Origin: Haloprofundus marisrubri
GTDB taxonomy: Archaea; Halobacteriota; Halobacteria; Halobacteriales; Haloferacaceae
Reading direction: 5' to 3'
DNA length: 64,000 nucleotides
Assembly (NCBI RefSeq): GCF_001469955.1
Contig: NZ_LOPU01000016.1
Coordinates: 124,001-188,000, forward strand
Shown here: in pieces, positions 43,228 through 52,286 of the stretch
How positions within the stretch are numbered: position 1 is the stretch's first letter
Layout: every line of letters begins with the position of its first letter
Program-made: the position numbers and the translations under genes
The notes under the pieces: generated by a model
What the model saw: the letters and a program-made list of their open reading frames with translations, nothing else
What the model was told of the DNA's origin: nothing
Databases searched by the model: none

Positions 43228-43361
43228 GGAAGCTACAGCGGTGGGTCGCCCAATAGTTCTTACGTCAGACGGCCGTGATTCGCCGAGTCCGTACGCGGTG
43301 AAACACACGAGTCGGTAGCCACCGGGTGAACGCCTTTCTGTCCCCCTCTGGTGACGACGGT

Positions 43362-43847
43362 ATGAGTACGACGACATCCGAGTTCGTCGACCGAACCGTC
43401 GTCCGAACCGAGCGGACGCTCCGCGACCGGCCGTTCGTCACCGGTGCGTGGGCCGGGGCCGTCGCAACCGCGGTGATGACACTGTTTCGGCTCCCGGTTT
43501 CGCGGTCGCTGCCGCCAACCGGGGCGTTCTGGGAGCGGTACGCCGGTGGCGACCCGGACGCTCTCACTCCCGCGTTTCTACTCCACGTTCTGTACGGCGT
43601 CGGCGGCGGCGTTGCCTTCGCTGTCGTCGGGCGAGCGCTTCGTGGCCGGGAACTGACGACGACACTCGCCGCCGGCGTTCTCTACGGCCTCGTTCTCTCG
43701 GTGTTCGGCGTCCGGGTCGTTCTCGGTCGTCTGCTCGGGATGGAACTCGACCACGACGAGGCGGTCGTCTTCCACGCCGGCCACGTCGTCTACGGTCTCA
43801 CGGTCGGTATCTGGTTCGGGACGCGCGAACCGCACGACGGTCGATGA
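43362..43847 (+). CDS. Membrane protein coupled to a glycosyltransferase gene
   Basis: 161 residues with about four hydrophobic segments (GAWAGAVATAVMTLFRL, PAFLLHVLYGVGGGVAFAVVG, LAAGVLYGLVLSVFGVRVVLG, VFHAGHVVYGLTVGIWFG). No family is recognised with confidence. Its TGA overlaps the ATG of the GT2 gene by four bases (ATGA, 43844-43847), so the two are co-translated and may work together at the membrane. A short N-terminus (MSTTTSEFVDRTVVRTERTL) is cytosolic. Confidence 0.75.
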   Translation: MSTTTSEFVDRTVVRTERTLRDRPFVTGAWAGAVATAVMTLFRLPVSRSLPPTGAFWERYAGGDPDALTPAFLLHVLYGVGGGVAFAVVGRALRGRELTTTLAAGVLYGLVLSVFGVRVVLGRLLGMELDHDEAVVFHAGHVVYGLTVGIWFGTREPHDGR

Positions 43848-45199
43848 GAGTCGAAGCACCGGGCGGTGGGGATTCGAGACGAGTGGCGACGACACTCGCT
43901 GCGACACTCGTCGTCGCGGCGACACTCTGCTCGCCCGCACTCGTCTTCGAGTGGTACGGACCCGTTCTCGTCGGCCTCTGCGCGCTCGTCGTCGCCGGCG
44001 GTCTCTGCAGGGCGTTTCTCGTGACCGCCGTCGCCTGCCTCCCGAACCCCGACCCACCGGAACTTCCGATGGCGTCTCCGCCGAACCCGCCGACGGTGGG
44101 CGTTCTCGTCACCGCCTACAACGACGCCGACACCCTCGACGAGACGCTGGACGCCTGTGATGCTCTCGACTATCCTGAAGACCGACTGCGAGTGCTCGTC
44201 GGATTCGAGGCCGCTTCGACCGACGACACGGAGGCGGTCGCCCGCCGCGCGGCCACGAGCGACTCCGGCGTCCGTGTCCGCGTAATCGAGCGGTCGGCAC
44301 CCCCGGCCGGAAAGGCGGCGGCGGTTAATCACCTGCGTTCGCACCTCGGTGACGACGTCGACGTCGTGGCGAGTCTCGACGCGGGGCAACGTCTCGAACA
44401 GGGGTCGCTCTCGCGCGCAGTTCGATGGCTGGCCGACACGGAGACGTGGTGTGTCAAAGGCCGAAGCTACGGACGCAACGCCGACGAATCGTTGTTGGCG
44501 CTCTGTGCGACCGTCGAACGCCATCTCGCCGAACGTATCGCGTTCGTCGCTCGCTCGCGTCTGGGCTGGTTCTCACTTTTCACCGGCGGGCAGGCGTTCT
44601 TTCGGGTCGAGACGCTGGACCGACTCGGCGCGTTCGACGAGACGGCGTTGCTCGAAGACGTGGCGATGGCGACGCGAATCCACGCTCGTGGGGGTCGCGT
44701 TCGCGTCGACCCATCCATCGTCGCCACCGAACGCAACCCCACGACGCTCTCGGCGTGGGCCGGACAGCGGAGACGCTGGGCACGCGGCGGTATGCAAGTC
44801 GCGAGGCGGTCGCTCGGTCGGTTGCTCCGAAGTCCGACTGCTTCGGTCCCGACGCGCCTCGACGCGGCGTACACGTTCGCAGTGTTGCTGTGGGTTCCGG
44901 TCGCTGTTCTCCTCTCTCCGCTCGTGGCACTGACGGTGACGACATCGCCGACGACTGCGGCCCTCGGTTCGCTCTCGGGGTGGCTCCCACTCATCTCGAT
45001 GGTATCGTGGGCCTTTCCGTACGCGCTGTTCCTGCGTGACGCTGTCGACGGCCGCCGCCACGACGGCCGCGAATACGCTGCACCGCTGTTGTTGCCGGCG
45101 TACTTCGCACTGCAAAGCGTCGTGGTGCTGGCCGCCTTCCTCGACGAGTTCGTCCTTCGTCGACCATCGGTGTACGTCACGAGTCGCAGCGAGGAGTAA
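43844..45199 (+). CDS. Membrane-bound family 2 glycosyltransferase-like protein
   Basis: 451 residues. Two N-terminal hydrophobic segments, a cytosolic GT2 domain (about 85-330) and three to four C-terminal membrane segments, as in cellulose-synthase-like GT2 enzymes. Recognisable motifs: VGVLVTAYNDADTLDETLDACDALDYP at the start of the domain, EDVAMATRIHARGG (ED general base) and QRRRWARGG (Q-x-x-RW). Odd points: the first acidic loop reads GFEAASTDDT instead of DDGSTD, and the expected D-A-D appears as DAGQ. The metal-binding Asp is thus replaced, so activity or metal use may be altered. Confidence 0.8.
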   Translation: MRVEAPGGGDSRRVATTLAATLVVAATLCSPALVFEWYGPVLVGLCALVVAGGLCRAFLVTAVACLPNPDPPELPMASPPNPPTVGVLVTAYNDADTLDETLDACDALDYPEDRLRVLVGFEAASTDDTEAVARRAATSDSGVRVRVIERSAPPAGKAAAVNHLRSHLGDDVDVVASLDAGQRLEQGSLSRAVRWLADTETWCVKGRSYGRNADESLLALCATVERHLAERIAFVARSRLGWFSLFTGGQAFFRVETLDRLGAFDETALLEDVAMATRIHARGGRVRVDPSIVATERNPTTLSAWAGQRRRWARGGMQVARRSLGRLLRSPTASVPTRLDAAYTFAVLLWVPVAVLLSPLVALTVTTSPTTAALGSLSGWLPLISMVSWAFPYALFLRDAVDGRRHDGREYAAPLLLPAYFALQSVVVLAAFLDEFVLRRPSVYVTSRSEE

Positions 45200-45332
45200 G
45201 TCGGCACGACGGCCGAGTTCGTCCGACGGGTGAGACCAACGGCGTGGAGTCGGGCGAGAACGAGCACGCGACGTAACGTCGGGACGTGCCGGTACACGGA
45301 GTTTTTTGCGACGATACGCCAACCCGTCGACT

Positions 45333-46109
45333 GTGACGTTCAGCATCTGCGTCCGCGAGGAGTACGAAGACGATGACGGGAACGACCAGACACGCTTCGG
45401 CGTCGCGGTGACGACCAGACTGCCCGGCGTTGGGACGCTCTGTCCGTTCGCCAGCGAGAACGGCGCAGTGGCGACGCAGAGCCTCGTCAACGTCGATTTA
45501 GGACGCAAGGGCATCGAGTACATCGACGACGGCCTCGCCGTCGACGACGCCTTGCAGTCGCTTCTGAACGCCGACGAGGGGCGTGAGCAGCGACAACTCC
45601 ACGGCGTCGATGCTGAGGGGACGTTCGCGTTCTCCGGCGACGAGTGCAACGGTTGGTACGGCCACATCGAAGCCGAGAGCTACACCGTCGCCGGGAACCT
45701 GCTGGTCGGCGAAGATGTCGTCGAGGCGACGGCCGATGCCTACGAGTCGAACGCGAACGGTGACGCGCCGCTGGCAGAGCGACTCGTCGATGCGCTCGAA
45801 GCAGGGCACGCAGTCGGCGGCGACAAACGTGAGGAACTGCCCGTTCAGAGCGCTGCGCTGCTCGTGACGCGCACGGAAGACGAACCCAGCGGCTTCACCG
45901 ACGACCTGCGCGTCGACGCCACGGAGACGCCCGTCGCCGACCTCCGAGAGACGTACGAGGAGGCCAAGCGCGGCTACGAAATCATCCTCGAACAGCACGA
46001 GGCGGAGGAAGAAGCGGCCGAGGAACCCGGCGACTCTGAGCGCTCCAACGACGTCGACGCCGACTCCGACGACGAATCGTCCGACGCGTCCGCTAGCGAA
46101 GCAAAGTAA
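45333..46109 (+). CDS. DUF1028 family protein
   Basis: 258 residues. The start is GTG (VTFSICVREEYEDDDGN), since TFSIxxRD is the normal DUF1028 beginning; the upstream frame start is a TTG at 45306. The domain contains TRLPGVGTLCPFASENGAVATQSLVNVDLGRKGIEYI and GEDVVEATADAYES, typical of this Ntn-hydrolase-like family, then an acidic tail of about 45 residues (EEAAEEPGDSERSNDVDADSD). Function unknown; related proteins are proposed amidohydrolases. A T-rich run follows the stop. Confidence 0.85.
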   Translation: MTFSICVREEYEDDDGNDQTRFGVAVTTRLPGVGTLCPFASENGAVATQSLVNVDLGRKGIEYIDDGLAVDDALQSLLNADEGREQRQLHGVDAEGTFAFSGDECNGWYGHIEAESYTVAGNLLVGEDVVEATADAYESNANGDAPLAERLVDALEAGHAVGGDKREELPVQSAALLVTRTEDEPSGFTDDLRVDATETPVADLRETYEEAKRGYEIILEQHEAEEEAAEEPGDSERSNDVDADSDDESSDASASEAK

Positions 46110-46120
46110 AAACGCAAAAA
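46108..46120 (-). terminator. Double T-run terminator after the PUA gene
   Basis: Two A5 runs (46108-46112, 46116-46120) on the plus strand give TTTTTGCGTTTTT on the minus strand, 22 nt past the PUA gene stop. Confidence 0.5.
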
Positions 46121-46141
46121 CGTCGTCCGAGAGCGGTGTTG

Positions 46142-46621
46142 TCAGACGGTGAACTGGTAGAGGTCGTCGCCGACGTAATGGACCGACTCGACGACTTTTC
46201 CGGCGTCACCGACGAGCTCTGCGCCGTTTTCGAGCGCCCGCCCGACGGCCAGCACTTTCCCGTGTGTCTCCTCGACGATGGCCACTAAGTCACCGGCTTC
46301 GATGTCCTCGTCGGCGTCGACGATGCCCGGGCGCATCACGTCCGCGCCGCCGCTGACGAACGAGACAGCACCGGCGTCGACGGTAACGACGTGTTTCTCC
46401 GGCGGGTACTCGTTGGCCCCCTCGACCGTGAGAAACGGTTCGTCGCCCAGATACAGTACCGCGGGCGACCCGTCGACCAACACGAGGTCGAACTCGGTGC
46501 CGGTGAGTTCGACGAACTCGTACGTGTCACCGTCGAGGTCGACGCCGAGCGCCTCCGCGAGCGTCTCCTCCAGCGATTTGATGTCGTCGCTTCGGAGGTG
46601 ATGCCGTGATTTGACGTTCAT
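46142..46621 (-). CDS. PUA-domain RNA-binding protein (MCT-1/Tma20-like)
   Basis: 159 residues: an N-terminal pre-PUA region (MNVKSRHHLRSDDIKSLEETLAEALG) and a C-terminal PUA domain (HVVTVDAGAVSFVSGGADVMRPGIVDADEDIEAGDLVAIVEETHGKVLAVGRAL). This is the architecture of archaeal MCT-1/Tma20 homologues, which bind RNA and are linked to translation. ATG 46621 is supported by TATA-like ATTTATTCG (46644-46652), 27 nt upstream, leaderless. It stands alone. Confidence 0.9.
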   Translation of the reverse strand: MNVKSRHHLRSDDIKSLEETLAEALGVDLDGDTYEFVELTGTEFDLVLVDGSPAVLYLGDEPFLTVEGANEYPPEKHVVTVDAGAVSFVSGGADVMRPGIVDADEDIEAGDLVAIVEETHGKVLAVGRALENGAELVGDAGKVVESVHYVGDDLYQFTV

Positions 46622-46643
46622 ACGCCCTCCGTGACGTTCCGAG

Positions 46644-46652
46644 CGAATAAAT
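46644..46652 (-). promoter_or_regulatory. TATA-like box of the PUA gene
   Basis: Minus-strand ATTTATTCG about 27 nt before the ATG at 46621. Confidence 0.55.
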
Positions 46653-46805
46653 CGCCCGCTCCGTGCGTTCGGGCGGTCGAATCGCTGGCCGCCCCGCCGG
46701 CGTAAACACGCGATTTACACGTTTCACCGACGAACACTGTCTCGGCAGTGGACGGGCGTCTGACACCGCACAAACGCTAAGTACGACCCCACCAACCTCT
46801 CTTCC

Positions 46806-47099
46806 ATGTGGCGCTCCCGCACGGGCCGGGGCCGGAAAACCGTCGTCTGCATCGCCTGCGGTTCGTCGGTGTTGCGGTCGGAGGCCCGCGAGTACGACAA
46901 GGAGGGTGACCGCTGGAACCGCCACGGCAAACAGTTCGAGTATCTCTGCAAAGACTGCCATCGAGAACTCTGCTGGCAACCCCGCGGCGAACTGGAGTCG
47001 CTCATCCTCGATATCGAACAGGACGGCCTGCCGCAGTCAGAGTTTCTGACGCGGTATCTGCACGCGGTCGAAGACCGGTACGGTCGACCCGAAGAGTAG
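46806..47099 (+). CDS. Small zinc-ribbon protein, function unknown
   Basis: 97 residues. A CxxC pair near the N-terminus (CIACGSSVLRSEAREYDKEGDRW) and a second CKDCHRELC form a zinc ribbon (residues ~15-56), followed by a helical tail (ELESLILDIEQDGLPQSEFLTRYLHAVEDRYG). The basic start MWRSRTGRGRKTV suggests nucleic-acid contact. Conserved in haloarchaea; function unknown. It precedes the RNase R gene by 100 nt on the same strand. Confidence 0.75.
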   Translation: MWRSRTGRGRKTVVCIACGSSVLRSEAREYDKEGDRWNRHGKQFEYLCKDCHRELCWQPRGELESLILDIEQDGLPQSEFLTRYLHAVEDRYGRPEE

Positions 47100-47199
47100 C
47101 AACGCACCCGCGACGACGGCGACGGTGACGCGTTTTCGAGGCGAGAGTCCGTCGTCTGACCCCGACACGACTAACTACCTCTCGCCCAATCTCTCGCGT

Positions 47200-48543
47200 A
47201 TGTCGAACGACGCGCAAGCGCAGGCTGGCACCGCCGAGGGCCAGGGTCCCGTCGAAATCGACCCTGAACTCGACCGCCACCTGCAGAACAAACGCGAGGA
47301 ACTGTTCGAGGAGTTCGAGATTCGAGACGGGTTCCCGCCGGAGGTCCGCCGCGAAGCCAAAGAGCGAACCGAGAACGTCGAGGAGGAGATTCACGAGGCT
47401 GTCTCGGAGCGTCGTGACCTCCGCGAGATGACGACGTGGACGACCGACCCCGCCGACGCCCAAGACTTCGACGACGCTATCAGCATCGAAGAGGACGACG
47501 AGGCGTACACGCTGTGGGTCCACATCGCCGACGTGAGCCACTACGTCCACCCCGGGTCGGAGATGTGGGCCGAAGCCGTCAAACGCGGCAACACGGTCTA
47601 CCTCCCCGCTTACACCGTCCACATGCTTCCGCCGATTCTCGCGGAGACGGTCTGTTCTCTGGTCCCCAACGAAGAACGCCTCGCACACACCGTCGAGATG
47701 CGACTCGACAAGGAGAACCTCGGCTACGAGTCAATCGACATCTACAAATCCGTCATCGAGAGCGACGAACGTCTCACCTACAGCCAGTGTGAAAAGCGCC
47801 TCGACGACCCCGACGCGCCGCTGCACGACAAGATTACGCTCGCGTACGAACTCGCCGACCAGATGCACGAACAGCGCAAAGAAGACGGCTCGCTCGTGTT
47901 GAATCCGAGTCGTGACCACGCGCACACCATCATCGAGGAGTGCATGCTGAAGGCGAACAAAGCCGTCACGCACGAACTGATGTGGAGTCGCGGCGTCGAA
48001 GCGATGTACCGCGTCCACCCGCAACCGACGCCCGACCAGTGGGACAAAGCGCTGCGCGAAATCACCGAACTCGACAACGTCAGTATCCCCGGCGGGTCGT
48101 GGGACGACCCTCGGAAGGCCGTGAACGCGGCACTCGAAGAGGCGCCACCGCGGATGCTCAACAAGATTCAGCGCGCCGTCCTGAAAGTGATGCCCCGCGC
48201 CAAATACATGAACGACCCCTTCGGCGGCCACCACGCGCTGAACTTCGACATCTACGGGCACTTCACCTCGCCCATCCGCCGTCTCTCGGACCTCATCAAC
48301 CACTGGATTGTCCACGAGAACGACGTCCCCGAGGACCTCGTCGAACTCTGTGACCGCGCCTCCGACCGACAGAAGGACGCCGAAACCGCCGAACGCCTCT
48401 ACAAACAGTTCATGCAGGAAGTCGGTCTCGACCCCTACGCGGTGAACAGTCGCGGCCTCGTCGTCGTCGACGAAGACGAGGAGAACGACGATGGAGACGA
48501 TGCCGGTGGAGACGGAGACGCCGCCTCCGACGCCGACGAGTAA
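47200..48543 (+). CDS. rnr: RNase R (RNB-domain 3'-5' exoribonuclease)
   Basis: 447 residues. RNB catalytic domain with the metal-binding motif TTDPADAQDFDDAISIEEDD (D-x2-D-x-DD), SPIRRLSDLINHW, and the NPSRDHAHTIIEECMLKANKA block. It lacks the N-terminal cold-shock domains and the C-terminal S1 domain of bacterial RNase R, the normal short haloarchaeal form. The C-terminal 25 residues are Asp/Glu/Gly-rich. It degrades RNA 3' to 5' and contributes to rRNA maturation in haloarchaea (family knowledge). ATG 47200 chosen; the frame starts at 47125 without support. Confidence 0.92.
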   Translation: MSNDAQAQAGTAEGQGPVEIDPELDRHLQNKREELFEEFEIRDGFPPEVRREAKERTENVEEEIHEAVSERRDLREMTTWTTDPADAQDFDDAISIEEDDEAYTLWVHIADVSHYVHPGSEMWAEAVKRGNTVYLPAYTVHMLPPILAETVCSLVPNEERLAHTVEMRLDKENLGYESIDIYKSVIESDERLTYSQCEKRLDDPDAPLHDKITLAYELADQMHEQRKEDGSLVLNPSRDHAHTIIEECMLKANKAVTHELMWSRGVEAMYRVHPQPTPDQWDKALREITELDNVSIPGGSWDDPRKAVNAALEEAPPRMLNKIQRAVLKVMPRAKYMNDPFGGHHALNFDIYGHFTSPIRRLSDLINHWIVHENDVPEDLVELCDRASDRQKDAETAERLYKQFMQEVGLDPYAVNSRGLVVVDEDEENDDGDDAGGDGDAASDADE

Positions 48544-48664
48544 CCACATCTCTCTCGGACTCTTCTCTACTGTTCTAACGTTCTCCCCGACGAATCGGTC
48601 GGCGACGCCGCCGGGTGTCACACGCGCGACAACCTATTTGCCGGTCGCGTCCTTCACTGTCGTA

Positions 48665-50002
48665 ATGAAGGCACTCGCCGCGTTTCTCACGTGTCTCCTC
48701 CTCGTCGTATCCTCGGTTCCGGTCGGGGCTGTCTCGGCAGGGCCGGGAGCGTCCGACGCACCAACTGCAAGCGACTTCGACGCGTCGACACCGCTCACAC
48801 AGAGCGACGGGTCGACACTGCAGGTCTCCGCGCCACCGCTGCAGGTCGCCGGGCCCAACGCACAGATAGAACTCAACGCGACGGGTCTCGTCGCCCAGAC
48901 CCGAAACCCGGCGACGGTGACGCTGTCGAACCCGACGACGACGCCGATGCGGAACGTCACCGTCACCGTCGGCATCCAGGGCGGTGACGCCGTCGTCGCC
49001 CGACAAACGGTCCCCGTTCTCGCCGCCGGAGCGAGTCAGGAACTCTCCTTTGCGCTCCGTCCGAACGAGGCTGGCGAGCGTCGGGTGACGGTTCGCGCAT
49101 TCTACACCGTCAACGGCGACGAGGCGACGACGCGCTACCGCGAATCAGTTCGCGTGAGTCCGCTCGAAGACGATGTCGCCGTCCGCGTCGAGTCCGCACA
49201 GAGCGGCGAGGCCCAGCAGGACGCCGGCGGGCAACTCGGCGCACTGCTCGGCGGAGGCGGCGGACAGGGCGCACTCCAACAGAGTGGCGACGGTGAGGCG
49301 CAACCGGGTCAGATAGACGTCGTCGTGACGAACTTCGGAAACGCGCCGATACGCAACGTCGTCGTCGTGCCCGTGAGCAACGGGACGGAACTCCCGCGGC
49401 AGTCCATCGCTGGCCCACTCGCACCCGGCGAGTCTGCGCGAACGACCGTCGACCTGAGTTTCGTCGGTCGACAGGACAGCGTGACGTTCGAGGCGCGCTA
49501 TCGCGTCGGCGGACGCGACAGCACCGCCCGGACCGAGTTCCCGTTCGACCCCGCGTCCGGGTCGATTTCGCTGACGAACGTCAACCTCTCGATGGGTCGA
49601 GACGGCGTGTTGCGCATCACCGGCAACGCGGGCAACCCCGGTGAGGGCTCCGTTCGAGGCGTCACCGTCTCCGTCGGCGACGCCGAACACGTCACCCCGA
49701 CGTATCCCGTCCGCGACTACTTCGTCGGCACCATCGACGGCAACGAGTTCGCGCCGTTCGACCTCACCGCCGAAGTCGACCGCGAGAACGTCACCGTCGT
49801 TCCCGTCGACGTGACGTACGTGACGAACGGCGTCCGCTACACAGAGACGGTCGAACTCCCGTACGACCGCTCGCTGTCGCCGCCCGAACGCGAGCGTGGT
49901 ATCCTCGCGCCCCTCTCGACTGGGGCGAGCACGCTCGTCGCGCTCCTCGGTGTGAGCCTCGTCGCGGTCGCAGCGCTTGTCGTCGTCCGCCGCCGCCGAT
50001 GA
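48665..50002 (+). CDS. Secreted CARDB-like protein of an ABC export system
   Basis: 445 residues. Sec signal MKALAAFLTCLLLVVSSVPVGAVSAG, then two or three Ig-like CARDB domains (ATVTLSNPTTTPMRNVTVTV, IDVVVTNFGNAPIRNVVVVPV, LRITGNAGNPGEGSVRGVTVSV), with a Gly/Gln-rich loop (LGALLGGGGGQGALQQ) between domains, and a C-terminal membrane segment STLVALLGVSLVAVAALVVV plus RRRR. It is thus an external domain tethered by its C-terminus. Its TGA overlaps the ATPase ATG (ATGA at 49999-50002), so it is an integral partner of the MacB-like transporter that follows. Confidence 0.85.
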   Translation: MKALAAFLTCLLLVVSSVPVGAVSAGPGASDAPTASDFDASTPLTQSDGSTLQVSAPPLQVAGPNAQIELNATGLVAQTRNPATVTLSNPTTTPMRNVTVTVGIQGGDAVVARQTVPVLAAGASQELSFALRPNEAGERRVTVRAFYTVNGDEATTRYRESVRVSPLEDDVAVRVESAQSGEAQQDAGGQLGALLGGGGGQGALQQSGDGEAQPGQIDVVVTNFGNAPIRNVVVVPVSNGTELPRQSIAGPLAPGESARTTVDLSFVGRQDSVTFEARYRVGGRDSTARTEFPFDPASGSISLTNVNLSMGRDGVLRITGNAGNPGEGSVRGVTVSVGDAEHVTPTYPVRDYFVGTIDGNEFAPFDLTAEVDRENVTVVPVDVTYVTNGVRYTETVELPYDRSLSPPERERGILAPLSTGASTLVALLGVSLVAVAALVVVRRRR

Positions 50003-50859
50003 CCGACCAATCAGCGACGTTCGGCGCGGAGTCGGAGTCGAACGCCGACTTCGGCGAGGAGGCCGTCTCCGCGCACGACGGGCCGACGCTCGAACTCCGA
50101 GGTGTGAGAAAGGAGTACGAGACGGGCGGCGAGACGGTCGTCGCCCTCGGCGGGCGCAGTTCGGAGGGCGACGAACTGACCGGCATCGACTTCTCGGTCG
50201 CCCCCGGCGAGTTCGTCGCCATCGTTGGCCCCAGCGGCAGCGGAAAATCTACGCTTCTGAACATGCTCGGACTGCTGGACGAACCGACCGTCGGCGAGCG
50301 GTATCTCTTGGGACGAGACGTGACGACGCTCGACGACGAGGCGCAGACGAACGCCCGGAAGGAAGCCATCGGCTTCGTCTTTCAGGATTTCTATCTCATC
50401 CCGACGCTCTCTGCGACCGAGAACGTCGAACTGCCGACCATCTTCGAGAACGACCCCGAAGCGACCGAGCGAGCGCGCGATTTGCTCCGCCGGGTGGGCC
50501 TCGGTGACCGCCTCGACCACACGCCCAACGAGTTGTCTGGGGGGCAGAAACAGCGCGTCGCCATCGCCCGCGCGCTGGTCAACGAACCACGAGTGCTCTT
50601 GGCCGACGAACCGACCGGCAACCTCGACCAAGACACCGGCGCACAGATTCTCGACGAGTTCCGTCGCATCTGCGAGACTGGCGTGAGTGTCGTCGCGGTG
50701 ACGCACGACCCGCAGGTGACGGAGTTCGCCGACCGGACGGTCCGTCTCGTCGACGGCGTCATCCGGGACCGCGACGCCGACGGCGCGGGGAGTGACGTGG
50801 TCGACGTACGCGCCGGAGCCGGTGAAAACGCACGGTCTGAGTCGGAGGCCGACCGATGA
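49999..50859 (+). CDS. ABC transporter ATP-binding protein (MacB/LolD-like)
   Basis: 286 residues. Walker A GPSGSGKST, Q-loop LGFVFQDFYLIPTLSATENV region, signature LSGGQKQRVAIARAL, Walker B VLLADEPTGNLDQ and H-loop VVAVTHDPQV. The D/E-rich N-terminus (about 30 residues) and the Asp/Gly-rich C-terminus are haloarchaeal additions. It couples ATP hydrolysis to the FtsX-type permease next to it. Four-base overlaps with both neighbours. Confidence 0.93.
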   Translation: MTDQSATFGAESESNADFGEEAVSAHDGPTLELRGVRKEYETGGETVVALGGRSSEGDELTGIDFSVAPGEFVAIVGPSGSGKSTLLNMLGLLDEPTVGERYLLGRDVTTLDDEAQTNARKEAIGFVFQDFYLIPTLSATENVELPTIFENDPEATERARDLLRRVGLGDRLDHTPNELSGGQKQRVAIARALVNEPRVLLADEPTGNLDQDTGAQILDEFRRICETGVSVVAVTHDPQVTEFADRTVRLVDGVIRDRDADGAGSDVVDVRAGAGENARSESEADR

Positions 50860-51992
50860 AACTCGACCGGCGCTTTCCGGCGGTACTCATGGCGTGGCGG
50901 AACCTCGACCGGAATCGGTTGCGGTCGGCGTTGGCGGCGCTCGGTATCGTCATCGGGGTGCTCGCCATCGCCACGCTTGGAATCTTCGGCAACGTCCTCC
51001 AGTTGTCGGCGACGAACGAACTCGGCGCTATCGGCAATCAGGTCGTCGTCGGGCCGAACCAGGACGCGGGCGTCACCTCGCTGAACACCCGCGAGGTGGA
51101 GACGATACAGCAACTCACCAGCGGACGAGGAACCGCGGTGCCGCTCATCAGCGACGGCGCAGTCGTCTCCAACGGTCGCGGACAGTCGTTTGCGACCCTC
51201 TACGGCATCTCGACGCCGACGGCGCTCTTTACCGCCTCGGAGGGGACACTCCCCGACCGACATAGACAAGGCGCAATCGTCGGCTCGTCGCTGGCGGACC
51301 GACTCGACCTACAGGTAGGGAGTATCGTCGACATCGAGGGCAACGAGTACCGCGTCATCGCCGTTCTCGCGCCGACAGAAGACATCTCGCCGGTGTCGCC
51401 CGACGACGGCGTCGTTCTCCCACCGGAGGAGTTCGTCAGCGACGAGTACAATCAGGTGGTCATCCGCGCCGACTCCGGGGAGGCGGCGACCGATATCGCG
51501 GCGTCGGTCCGCGAGCAACTGAACGCCCGCGAGGAGCGCGTCACGGTGTTCGAGTTCTCGACTATCCTCGACCAAATCGGCGAGTTCTTCGCGCTGTTGA
51601 ACTCCTTCCTCCTCGGTTTGGCGGGTATCTCACTCGTCGTCGCCGGGGTGAGCATCTTCAACGTGATGTTGATGAGTACCTCGGAGCGTCGCGGAGAAAT
51701 CGGTGTGTTACGTGCCGTCGGTGTCCAGAAAGGCGACGTACTGCGGATGCTGGTCGTGGAGGCGGCGCTGCTCGGGACGGTCGGTGGGGCGCTCGGGGCG
51801 GTGCTGAGTGGCCTCATCACCGCGGGCCTGTACTACTTCACGCCGGTAACGCTGGCGGTGGCTCTGGACCCGAGCAACGGTCTCTATCTCGTCGGTGCGT
51901 TCGTCTTCGGCGTCGTCGTCAGCCTCGTCAGTGGCCTCTATCCAGCATGGAAAGCCGCGAACGAACCGCCCGTCGAGGCGCTTCGTGGCTGA
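50856..51992 (+). CDS. ABC transporter permease, MacB/FtsX type
   Basis: 378 residues. One N-terminal membrane helix (RLRSALAALGIVIGVLAIATLG), a periplasm-side MacB_PCD domain (about 45-240, with NTREVETIQQLTSGRGTAVP and GSLADRLDLQVGSIVDIEGNEYRVIAV-type strands) and a C-terminal FtsX domain with three helices (LLNSFLLGLAGISLVVAGVS, MLVVEAALLGTVGGALGAVL, LVGAFVFGVVVSLVSGLY), ending PAWKAANEPPVEALRG, the classic FtsX end. The system probably acts on membrane or surface molecules (mechanotransmission type) rather than importing a nutrient. Confidence 0.93.
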   Translation: MKLDRRFPAVLMAWRNLDRNRLRSALAALGIVIGVLAIATLGIFGNVLQLSATNELGAIGNQVVVGPNQDAGVTSLNTREVETIQQLTSGRGTAVPLISDGAVVSNGRGQSFATLYGISTPTALFTASEGTLPDRHRQGAIVGSSLADRLDLQVGSIVDIEGNEYRVIAVLAPTEDISPVSPDDGVVLPPEEFVSDEYNQVVIRADSGEAATDIAASVREQLNAREERVTVFEFSTILDQIGEFFALLNSFLLGLAGISLVVAGVSIFNVMLMSTSERRGEIGVLRAVGVQKGDVLRMLVVEAALLGTVGGALGAVLSGLITAGLYYFTPVTLAVALDPSNGLYLVGAFVFGVVVSLVSGLYPAWKAANEPPVEALRG

Positions 51993-52022
51993 GTTTCGTC
52001 GCCGGCGAGAACAGAACGCGGT

Positions 52023-52211
52023 TCAGTACGTGCTACCGCGACTGTCTTCGACGATGAGGCGCGCGACGAGTGCGAGGAGGATAATCGGAATGCCAACGCC
52101 GGAGATGATAAGCAACAGGAGGATGAGCGCTTTGATGAGCGTCCCCTGGCGGTCCCACACGCGACGCGTCACGTTGTCGATACTCCGCGCGACGTTCTGT
52201 ATTGCTCCCAT
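52023..52211 (-). CDS. Small single-helix membrane protein
   Basis: 62 residues: MGAIQNVARSIDNVTRRVWDRQ, then a hydrophobic helix LILLLLIISGVGIPIILLALVARLIV and a short polar end. It is probably a small membrane-anchored protein; no function is known. ATG 52211 preferred to 52259 because the extra 16 residues have no similarity to coding. Convergent with the ABC permease gene. Confidence 0.65.
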   Translation of the reverse strand: MGAIQNVARSIDNVTRRVWDRQGTLIKALILLLLIISGVGIPIILLALVARLIVEDSRGSTY

Positions 52212-52286
52212 AGCGGGAGATACGACGTTCGACGGAATCACTTTTGGGGCCAGACACAAGCGGGTTGACAGGTACTCGACGGGTGC

